Of a DNA stretch of 5,921 nt, positions 1 to 4,733 are shown piece by piece. Below the pieces are notes generated by a model. It was not told where the DNA came from and searched no databases. It was given only the letters and a program-made list of their open reading frames with translations. This stretch comes from an uncultured Rhizobiaceae group bacterium. GTDB taxonomy: Bacteria; Pseudomonadota; Alphaproteobacteria; Rhizobiales; Rhizobiaceae. Position numbers and translations under genes: made by a program. The first letter of the stretch is position 1. Every line of letters begins with the position of its first letter. The stretch covers positions 1 through 5,921 of the forward strand of contig CALDZZ010000075.1 of the NCBI GenBank assembly GCA_937944075.1, read 5' to 3'.

Positions 1-741
1 GTGGCATCAGCTCACTACATGAAGCGACCAAGCCATCTCGGGAGAAAAGATAAGAATACAGTTGTGACTTCACAAGAAATTGGCGGGCTTGGGGTAGGCG
101 GCTTGTTAATGGAAACGGGTGCAAGACCTCATCCGCGTGAAAAATCCACTGATATTGAGAATAAAATTGCAGGACTCATCCTGGCAGCGGGACAATCCCG
201 CCGCATGGGTGAGGATAATAAAATGACCATCGATGTTGATGGAAAACCAATGGTGCGACATGTGGCAGAAGCCTTATCCATGTCTTCAATAGATCACGCT
301 TTTATGGTTACAGGCCATGAAGCAGAAAAAGTCTATGCTGTGGTTGAGGATCTCGACATAAGCCAAATTGAAAACCCTGATTATGAACTTGGATTATCCA
401 GTTCCTTGGCTGCAGGCCTCAAGGCGATTGAATCCAGGTTTACTCATATCCTTGTAATGCTGGGTGACATGCCGTTTGTAACATCGCAAATGATTGACAG
501 GATGGCTGCCAGTTCAATTGAGAACCCCAATGCCATTGTTGTGGCATCTCATAAGGGGAAGCGTGGAAATCCGGTTCTTTGGCCAAGGGCCTATTTTGCA
601 GAACTTCAATCCATAACTGGGGATGTTGGTGCAAAACATATTCTTGCAGCCAATCAGGATTTAGTTATCGAGGTGGAGTTGGGCGAGGCGGCCAGTATAG
701 ATCTGGATACAAAAGCCGCTCTCAAGATTTATAGTTCTTGA
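1..741 (+). CDS. MocA/MobA-like nucleotidyltransferase domain, C-terminal part of a molybdenum-cofactor protein (5' partial)
   Basis: This is a nucleotidyltransferase of the NTP_transf_3 (MobA/MocA) family, which attaches a nucleotide to the molybdopterin cofactor in the cytoplasm. The nucleotide-binding loop LILAAGQSRRMG lies at about 175-210. It has the LAAG form usual in CTP-using MocA rather than the LAGG form of GTP-using MobA. Further family motifs are GLSSSLAAGL, the metal-binding GDMP at 463-474, RGNPVLWPRAYF, and GDVGAKHIL near the end. The GTG at position 1 is simply the window edge, so I treat the gene as truncated. The residues before the domain, GLGVGGLLMETGARPHPRE, resemble the linker in alphaproteobacterial proteins that fuse an N-terminal molybdopterin-binding (MoCF) domain to this transferase. 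The first ~18 residues do not clearly match that family. ATG at 109 is an alternative start if the gene is free-standing. The 3' end converges on the next gene. The transferase call is firm; cytidylyl specificity and the fusion are inferred. Confidence 0.8.
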   Translation: MASAHYMKRPSHLGRKDKNTVVTSQEIGGLGVGGLLMETGARPHPREKSTDIENKIAGLILAAGQSRRMGEDNKMTIDVDGKPMVRHVAEALSMSSIDHAFMVTGHEAEKVYAVVEDLDISQIENPDYELGLSSSLAAGLKAIESRFTHILVMLGDMPFVTSQMIDRMAASSIENPNAIVVASHKGKRGNPVLWPRAYFAELQSITGDVGAKHILAANQDLVIEVELGEAASIDLDTKAALKIYSS

Positions 742-758
742 ATAACCCTGAGTTATTC
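740..758. repeat. short AT-rich inverted repeat at convergent gene ends
   Basis: GAATAAC (740-746) and GTTATTC (752-758) are perfect 7-base arms around a 5-base loop. The arms cover the stop codons of both convergent genes (TGA ending at 741, and TAA of the minus-strand gene at 753-755). The position suits a shared bidirectional transcription end, but the stem is weak and no T-tract follows on either strand. It may be chance. Confidence 0.3.
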
Positions 759-1619
759 CGCAGGCTTTGCCAACACCTCGTCAATGTCAGAAGCTGAATG
801 GCGGTCTCTCAACTGAGCATTGGCAGCGCCCATTGTGCGATTGACAATACGCCCGCGTTTGACAGCAGGCCGCTCAGCAATTGAATTGGTCCAGCGCAGC
901 ATGTTTTTGTAGGAATTGGTCTCAAGGAAAGTGGCAGAATCGCCATACAACAGACCTTTGACCAGTGCGCCATACCAGGGCCAGATGGCGATGTCTGCAA
1001 TTGTATATTCATCTCCGCAGAAAAACTCGTTTTCTACCAGATGCTTGTCCAGCACATCAAGCTGACGTTTGATTTCCATTGAAAAACGGTTGATGGGATA
1101 CTCATATTTTTCTGGAGCATATGCATAAAAATGGCCAAAGCCGCCACCAAGATATGGAGCTGACCCCATCTGCCAGAATAGCCAGTTCATGCATTCCGTG
1201 CGGCCCTTGTGATCTTCAGGCATGAAGGCACCAAACTTTTCTGCAAGATAAAACAAGATGGATCCGGATTCAAAAACCCTTGTTTGTGGATCTGTCGTCG
1301 TATCAATCAAGGCAGGGATTTTGGAGTTTGGGTTAATTTCAACAAATCCACTGCCGAATTGGTCACCTTCGCCGATTTGTATCATCCATGCATCATATTC
1401 TGCACCAGAATGTCCTGCAGCCAGAAGCTCTTCAAGCATAACAGTAACCTTGACACCATTGGGTGTTCCCATGGAATGCAATTGGAGAGGGTGTTTGCCC
1501 CTTGGGAGTTCTTTTTCATGTGTACTCCCAGAAACCGGACGATTTATATTTGCAAATTTCCCGCCGTTTCCTGCATCCCATTTCCAGACTTTTGGTGGGG
1601 TATATGTATCGTTGCTCAT
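753..1619 (-). CDS. yghU: YghU-type glutathione S-transferase / disulfide-bond oxidoreductase
   Basis: This is a cytoplasmic glutathione-dependent disulfide reductase of the YghU (nu-class GST-like) family. It matches what I recall of E. coli YghU almost end to end: an N-terminal extension with FANINRPVSGSTHEKELPRG (residues 22-41), then the thioredoxin-like domain with the GTPNG motif (51-55). T52 and N54 there stand in place of a catalytic Tyr, Ser or Cys. The motif NPNSKIPAL (95-103) contains the cis-Pro, and ESGSILFYLAE (116-126) binds the glutamyl part of glutathione. A helical C-terminal domain follows, with GGGFGHFYAYAP, GDEYTIADIAIWPW and ERPAVKRGRIVNRT. I chose the ATG at 1619 over the in-frame TTG at 1631. 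It gives 288 residues, the E. coli length, aligns MSNDTY with the E. coli start, and has GGAG six bases upstream. The gene stands alone. Its physiological substrate is unknown, as for most of the family. Confidence 0.95.
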   Translation of the reverse strand: MSNDTYTPPKVWKWDAGNGGKFANINRPVSGSTHEKELPRGKHPLQLHSMGTPNGVKVTVMLEELLAAGHSGAEYDAWMIQIGEGDQFGSGFVEINPNSKIPALIDTTTDPQTRVFESGSILFYLAEKFGAFMPEDHKGRTECMNWLFWQMGSAPYLGGGFGHFYAYAPEKYEYPINRFSMEIKRQLDVLDKHLVENEFFCGDEYTIADIAIWPWYGALVKGLLYGDSATFLETNSYKNMLRWTNSIAERPAVKRGRIVNRTMGAANAQLRDRHSASDIDEVLAKPAE

Positions 1620-1649
1620 GGCTTGCTCCAATTATTTGTATTTCAGATC

Positions 1650-1679
1650 TCTATGTGAGGCTTAAAGCCGAAAATTCAA
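1650..1679 (-). promoter_or_regulatory. candidate promoter of the yghU-type gene
   Basis: On the minus strand, TTGAAT (1679-1674) and CATAGA (1655-1650) are separated by 18 bases. This would place the start of transcription about 25 bases before the ATG at 1619. The -35 element matches four of six consensus positions and the -10 only three, so the call is weak. The spacer holds a perfect palindrome (1659-1669), which would be a natural operator position. Confidence 0.3.
1659..1669. repeat. palindrome GGCTT-A-AAGCC, possible operator
   Basis: The arms GGCTT and AAGCC are perfect complements around one central base. The site lies between the candidate -35 and -10 of the minus-strand glutathione S-transferase gene. 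It shares its outer sequence (GGCTT...AAGCC) with the next palindrome 26 bases away, centre to centre. A regulator binding both is an inference; I do not recognise the sequence as a known operator. Confidence 0.35.
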
Positions 1680-1682
1680 GCA

Positions 1683-1697
1683 GGCTTTTGAAAAGCC
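1683..1697. repeat. palindrome GGCTTTT-G-AAAAGCC, possible operator
   Basis: This is a perfect 7+1+7 inverted repeat just upstream of the candidate -35 of the minus-strand gene. A further half-site, GCTTTTC at 1714-1720, can pair with GAAAAGC at 1690-1696, giving an alternative overlapping inverted repeat. Three related half-sites in under 40 bases of a divergent intergenic region suggest a protein-binding site. An RNA hairpin is also possible, but no T-tract follows. Confidence 0.4.
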
Positions 1698-1770
1698 CTA
1701 CATCTTTGGAAACGCTTTTCGGATGCACGATGATTCCATAATTCACTAAATTATCCATTTGGTTACCATG

Positions 1771-1801
1771 ACTACAAGAATGAAAATTTGGGTCTTGTAG
1801 T
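1771..1801. repeat. 9-base inverted repeat upstream of the RTX gene
   Basis: ACTACAAGA (1771-1779) and TCTTGTAGT (1793-1801) are perfect complements separated by 13 bases. The right arm covers the candidate -35 (TTGTAG) of the downstream RTX gene, so the repeat is placed like an operator. As RNA read rightward it would form a stem followed by only three T's, too few for a convincing terminator. Confidence 0.45.
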
Positions 1802-1821
1802 TTATCAAGCAGAAATATAAC
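1795..1821 (+). promoter_or_regulatory. candidate promoter of the RTX gene
   Basis: TTGTAG (1795-1800) and TATAAC (1816-1821) are separated by 15 bases, shorter than the usual 16-18. The -10 element is good and the -35 moderate. Transcription would start near 1828, giving a leader of about 45 bases. The -35 overlaps the right arm of the 9-base inverted repeat. A short direct repeat, TAACGTAACGTAAG, covers the end of the -10 and the bases after it. Confidence 0.3.
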
Positions 1822-1873
1822 GTAACGTAAGTAGGGGATTTTCCGGCGGTGGCACTCTAAAGGGAATATCCAA

Positions 1874-3814
1874 ATGGCAAAGTCCGACTTCTATATCGGT
1901 TCCAACTTTATCCAAGATCAAAGCTTGAGCTCAAGGCAACAAGAACGCCTGGAAGACCTGAAGCAAAAGTTTTCAGACAAGTTTGGCGAAGATTATCTTC
2001 AAGAGCATGCAACTCAAGTTTCTACATTTAGCGAATTGAGGGATTTTTGGAAGGAATCAAAACTGGAAGCCAGACAAGAGGCGAAGGCAGAGCGCCAACA
2101 AGAAAAACTGGAAGCCCTGCAGGATAAAATCAGTGAAAAAGCCGGCTCTGATTATCTGGATAATCTTGGTATTGAATTTGACAGTTTTCAAAGCCTTAAA
2201 ACCCATTGGCAAGAAGTAAGGCAGGAACTGAAACAGCAGAAAAAGTCGGATAATGATAATCAGGAAGAAACGCCTGAAGAACCGGTGCAGTTTGATGCCC
2301 AGACCAATACCTATTCCATTTCTGTGGGGGTGAGTGCAGAGGAAATCAATTCAATCATCGAGAATGCAGAGGCCGGTGCTACAATCAGCCTGCAGGAAGG
2401 CTTGCATGAATTTACCCAAACACTTGAGATCAATCGGGATGATGTAACCCTGTCCGGCGAAAGTGAATCAGGCACAATATTAAATTTTACGTTTCAGCAG
2501 GGAACCGGCGGCAATGCGATTGAAGTAATCGGAGGTGAAAAAACCTTGATTACTTCAATCGAAGCCACTGAGGCGGCAGGTTCCAAGCAACTGACTTTAG
2601 CAGATGCATCTTCAATCACTGTTGGTGATGTAATCTATATAAGTCAGGCCAATACGATGGAGTATTTGCTGGAAAATGACTGGGCAAATGTTTCTTTCGA
2701 AGATGCCGATGACAGGCCGTTTCGCGAAATGATCGTGCGTGTTGAAAGTGTTGAAGGCAATACAGTCAAGCTCGCCTCTCCATTGCCGTATGATTTTGAT
2801 GCCAATGTCACCAATGTCTTTGCAACAGACCTGCTGGAGAATGTGTCTCTGTCAGACTTCACGATTACATCAGGTCTGGACGCAGAGCCAAACTACTATG
2901 ATTATGTCAATACGTTTGCTGAATTTAACAACACGTCTGTAATTCTGGTAAATGGCGCAGATGGTCTGGACTTGAACAGTATTTCAATTCTGGATGCACC
3001 CAGTTCTGGTTTTGATTTTCGTTCAACCATCGATCTCACGGCTGATAATCTTTATGTCAATGGCGCCCATAATCTTGGGTCATCCGGCAATGGATACGGG
3101 ATCAACCTGTATGAGACTTTCGATGCGACCATAATTGACGTTGAAATCTTTAATGTCAGACATGCAGTTCTGTTTTCATCCTGGAATGCAGAAGCAGGCA
3201 ATTATATTGAGATTACCGAGACCAACCGCGATATCAATTTTCACGGCTCACCGGATGTCAACAATGAAGTCGTCGTACTCAAGTCTATTCTTGATTATGA
3301 TCCTTCCCAAAATACAGGCTCAGGGATTGGCTTCTGGGATATTGTGAGTGGTGGCGGATCTCGCCACGCCAACAGTGATATTTATGCTGAAAACAAGGTT
3401 GTCTTTTCTCATGCCGTAGGATCAACAGGCACAGAGATTATCTATGGCGCAGATGGTGGCGCATATCTGGATGGTCAGGGAAGCCAGGACATGATTTTTG
3501 GCGGCGTGGGTGATGACATCATAATTGGTGGCACTTCTCAGGATGTGCTAACTGGCGGTGAGGGCGCTGATCTGTTTGTATTTAGAGCGGGTGATTCATA
3601 TGACGCAATAACCGACTTCTCAGGCAATCTACAGGGGGACCGTATCTTGATCATGAACCCTGATATTCAATCTTATGATGAACTCGTTATTACACAAAAA
3701 GATGAAGATGTGTGGGTCAAATATGGCAGTAGCAGTACAATTATCCTGTCTGGTTTTGAGGCGGATCTTCTCCAGCCGGAATTCTTCCTTTTCAATTCAG
3801 GCGACCTGCTTTGA
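1874..3814 (+). CDS. Type I-secreted RTX calcium-binding protein with predicted right-handed beta-helix and duplicated N-terminal module
   Basis: I recognise the general class, not the specific function. The 646 residues fall into four parts. Residues 23-115 hold two copies of a charged, helical 53-residue module without gaps between them (QERLEDLKQKFSDKFGEDYL and QEKLEALQDKISEKAGSDYL, each ending in LxxxWxE with W59 and W112). An acidic linker (about 124-137) follows. Residues about 140-510 read as a right-handed parallel beta-helix of the pectate-lyase type, rich in N/D/G turns, with the notable stretches SGFDFRS (378-384), RHAVLFSSW (429-437) and NRDINFHG (451-458). Residues 524-568 are five consecutive RTX nonapeptides, the best being FGGVGDDII and TGGEGADLF. 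The C-terminus (about 569-646: FVFRAGDSYDAITDF, then QGDRILI, ending NSGDLL) is typical of type I secretion signals. There is no Sec signal peptide, as expected. The start has AAAGGGA about 8 bases upstream. The DPH motif of AlgE alginate epimerases was not seen. Candidates are an extracellular polysaccharide lyase or hydrolase, an adhesin or a matrix protein. No transporter genes are nearby. Confidence 0.85.
   Translation: MAKSDFYIGSNFIQDQSLSSRQQERLEDLKQKFSDKFGEDYLQEHATQVSTFSELRDFWKESKLEARQEAKAERQQEKLEALQDKISEKAGSDYLDNLGIEFDSFQSLKTHWQEVRQELKQQKKSDNDNQEETPEEPVQFDAQTNTYSISVGVSAEEINSIIENAEAGATISLQEGLHEFTQTLEINRDDVTLSGESESGTILNFTFQQGTGGNAIEVIGGEKTLITSIEATEAAGSKQLTLADASSITVGDVIYISQANTMEYLLENDWANVSFEDADDRPFREMIVRVESVEGNTVKLASPLPYDFDANVTNVFATDLLENVSLSDFTITSGLDAEPNYYDYVNTFAEFNNTSVILVNGADGLDLNSISILDAPSSGFDFRSTIDLTADNLYVNGAHNLGSSGNGYGINLYETFDATIIDVEIFNVRHAVLFSSWNAEAGNYIEITETNRDINFHGSPDVNNEVVVLKSILDYDPSQNTGSGIGFWDIVSGGGSRHANSDIYAENKVVFSHAVGSTGTEIIYGADGGAYLDGQGSQDMIFGGVGDDIIIGGTSQDVLTGGEGADLFVFRAGDSYDAITDFSGNLQGDRILIMNPDIQSYDELVITQKDEDVWVKYGSSSTIILSGFEADLLQPEFFLFNSGDLL
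1940..2218 (+). repeat. tandem duplication of a 53-residue module inside the RTX gene
   Basis: Residues 23-62 and 76-115 align without gaps at an offset of 53 residues (159 bases). I count 16 identities over 40 positions, including Leu26/79, Leu29/82, Gly38/91, Asp-Tyr-Leu 40-42/93-95, Phe52/105, Leu55/108, Trp59/112 and Glu61/114. The following linkers (63-75 and 116-124) are both rich in Glu, Gln and Lys. At DNA level the copies have diverged, so this is an old protein-domain duplication rather than a recent repeat. Confidence 0.75.
3443..3577 (+). repeat. RTX nonapeptide block (five units)
   Basis: Five contiguous 27-base units encode residues 524-568: YGADGGAYL, DGQGSQDMI, FGGVGDDII, IGGTSQDVL and TGGEGADLF. 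Units 3 and 5 fit the GGxGxDxUx consensus; unit 1 lacks the Asp, and units 2 and 4 are partly degenerate. In this family such units fold into a parallel beta-roll on binding Ca2+ outside the cell. The block is short, so it probably binds only a few Ca2+ ions. Confidence 0.85.
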
Positions 3815-3823
3815 ATTGAAAAC

Positions 3824-3885
3824 TTCCTGATCCGCTCTATTTCCTATCTGAGTCCCTAATAAGAGAGATAGAGTGTGATCAGGAA
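3824..3885 (+). repeat. long inverted repeat covering the SOUL-gene translation start
   Basis: The outer arms TTCCTGATC (3824-3832) and GATCAGGAA (3877-3885) pair over 9 bases. Inside, after a 2/3-base internal loop, CTCTAT (3835-3840) pairs with ATAGAG (3868-3873). An alternative inner stem, CTATCT (3844-3849) with AGATAG (3866-3871), uses overlapping bases. As RNA the fold begins 9 bases after the RTX stop codon. It covers part of the AAGAGAG ribosome-binding site, the last base of the GTG start, and the AGGA before the alternative ATG at 3890. No T-tract follows, so it is not a standard terminator. Control of translation, or processing of an RTX-SOUL transcript, is inferred. Confidence 0.55.
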
Positions 3886-4465
3886 ATTCATGTTAGCTAC
3901 AATCGGTGTCTTAAGCGCAATCATGCTACTCGCAGGGGGTGCATTCGTCTATGCTGCCAGTAATGTTGAGAAGCCCAAATACAAGGTTCTGCAAAAAGAC
4001 GGCAATATAGAAATTCGTCAATATCCGGCATTGCGTGTGGCAGAAATAAAGCGCAACGGTAACCGTGGCCGGGCTGTCAGAAATGCCTTCAGTCCGCTTG
4101 CTTCATATATATTTGCAAGGGAGAGGGAAGGAGAGAAAATCTCCATGACTGCCCCGGTAACCCAGCAAAAAAGCGGTGGCTCCTGGACTGTGCAATTTAT
4201 CATGCCTTCAAAATACACTTTGAAAGACCTGCCAAAACCAGACAATGCAGAAGTGCGCCTGCGTGAAATTCCTGCAAAGAAGCGCGTGGCAATTCGTTTT
4301 AGCGGGCGCCAGAACGACAAATTGCTTGCAGAAAAAGAGCAGGAATTACGAGCCTGGCTTAAAGCCAAGGGGATTACACCAAAAGGCAATCCGCTCTATG
4401 CCTATTATAACGATCCATTCACACCAGGCTTCATGCGACGTAATGAAGTTTTATTTGATTTCTAA
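3875..4465 (+). CDS. SOUL-family (heme-binding-protein-like) protein with N-terminal signal/anchor
   Basis: The protein belongs to the SOUL/p22HBP family, whose animal members bind heme or porphyrin; bacterial roles are largely unknown. At 196 residues it is close to a single-domain family length. An N-terminal hydrophobic segment (about 6-26) preceded by Arg3-Lys4 is a signal peptide, with possible cleavage after VYA (25-27), or an uncleaved inner-membrane anchor. The SOUL domain fills about 34-196: YKVLQKDGNIEIRQYPALRVAE, ISMTAPVT (89-96), FIMPSKYTLKDLPKP, and the C-terminal signature YNDPFTPGFMRRNEVLFDF. The protein contains no His and no Cys, so axial heme ligation by those residues is impossible. 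I chose GTG at 3875 because it supplies the positive N-region and has AAGAGAG 7 bases upstream. ATG at 3890, with AGGA 5 bases upstream, is a real alternative but would leave no charge before the hydrophobic stretch. The gene may be co-transcribed with the RTX gene 60 bases upstream. Confidence 0.88.
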   Translation: MIRKFMLATIGVLSAIMLLAGGAFVYAASNVEKPKYKVLQKDGNIEIRQYPALRVAEIKRNGNRGRAVRNAFSPLASYIFAREREGEKISMTAPVTQQKSGGSWTVQFIMPSKYTLKDLPKPDNAEVRLREIPAKKRVAIRFSGRQNDKLLAEKEQELRAWLKAKGITPKGNPLYAYYNDPFTPGFMRRNEVLFDF

Positions 4466-4490
4466 GTCAGACTTGCAAGGTCAGTGACTT
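4464..4490 (+). terminator. possible weak hairpin after the SOUL gene
   Basis: AAGTCA (4464-4469) and TGACTT (4485-4490) are perfect 6-base arms overlapping the stop codon. The loop contains the self-complementary CTTGCAAG (4472-4479). The following bases are TATAAAAAAG, without a T-tract, so an efficient intrinsic terminator is unlikely. This is the only hairpin I see between this gene and the recA promoter region. Confidence 0.25.
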
Positions 4491-4567
4491 TATAAAAAAG
4501 CCTGATGATTCTTTGCTGAAGCCATGTATCTGCTAATCCTGATTTAGATATATATGCCAAATAAGTG

Positions 4568-4582
4568 GAACATTAAAAGAAC
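4568..4582. promoter_or_regulatory. LexA (SOS) box GAAC-N7-GAAC upstream of recA
   Basis: GAAC (4568-4571), seven bases (ATTAAAA), then GAAC (4579-4582) is a perfect match to the alphaproteobacterial LexA site GTTC-N7-GTTC read on the other strand. It lies about 40 bases upstream of the likely recA -35 and 150 bases before the recA ATG. A LexA site is expected at recA. The distance from the promoter is larger than usual for direct blocking of RNA polymerase. Confidence 0.7.
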
Positions 4583-4621
4583 AAATTAATAATAGTCATA
4601 TATTTCAATGAGTTGGGTATA

Positions 4622-4651
4622 TTGACAAATGTAGAACAAAATGAGTACAAA
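4622..4651 (+). promoter_or_regulatory. recA promoter with an imperfect LexA box in the spacer
   Basis: TTGACA (4622-4627) is a consensus -35, and TACAAA (4646-4651) is an acceptable -10 with an 18-base spacer. The likely transcription start is near 4658, giving a leader of about 74 bases. The spacer carries GAAC (4634-4637), seven bases, then GTAC (4645-4648). This is one base away from the GAAC-N7-GAAC LexA site, in the position where LexA would block RNA polymerase. AT-rich DNA lies upstream. Confidence 0.65.
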
Positions 4652-4733
4652 TGATTATCGGTTTTTATCCTGCAAGCCAATAGTGGATAGAAACATTCGG
4701 GGATACCTTATATAACAGAAGGGTGATAATCAT
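4651..4733. repeat. 9-base inverted repeat spanning the recA leader and start codon
   Basis: ATGATTATC (4651-4659) and GATAATCAT (4725-4733) are perfect complements 65 bases apart. The right arm includes the first two bases of the recA ATG. If transcription starts near 4658, most of the left arm would be absent from the mRNA, so a role in RNA folding needs an upstream start site. It could be coincidental in this AT-rich region. Confidence 0.35.

Noticed and set aside
1209..1741. Overlapping + strand open frames opposite the glutathione S-transferase gene
   Set aside because: They lie antisense to a well-conserved full-length gene, show no recognisable domains, and are rich in Cys/Phe/Ile as expected from reverse-strand shadows.
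1818..1830. Short direct repeat TAACG-TAACG-TAAG as a possible iteron or regulator site
   Set aside because: It is fewer than three short copies, with no other origin-like features nearby, so chance is a sufficient explanation.
1874..3814. AlgE-type mannuronan C5-epimerase
   Set aside because: Beta-helix plus RTX suggested it, but the DPH catalytic motif of the epimerase A-module was not found, and the helical N-terminal duplication is foreign to that family as I know it.
4018..4389. Minus-strand 123-residue open frame inside the SOUL gene
   Set aside because: It is fully inside a recognisable SOUL gene, has no family motif, and I see no ribosome-binding site or promoter supporting it.
4723..4731. 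Upstream in-frame GTG as the recA start
   Set aside because: The ATG at 4732 gives the usual MAQNSLRLVE start and is properly spaced from GAAGGG, which the GTG would overlap.
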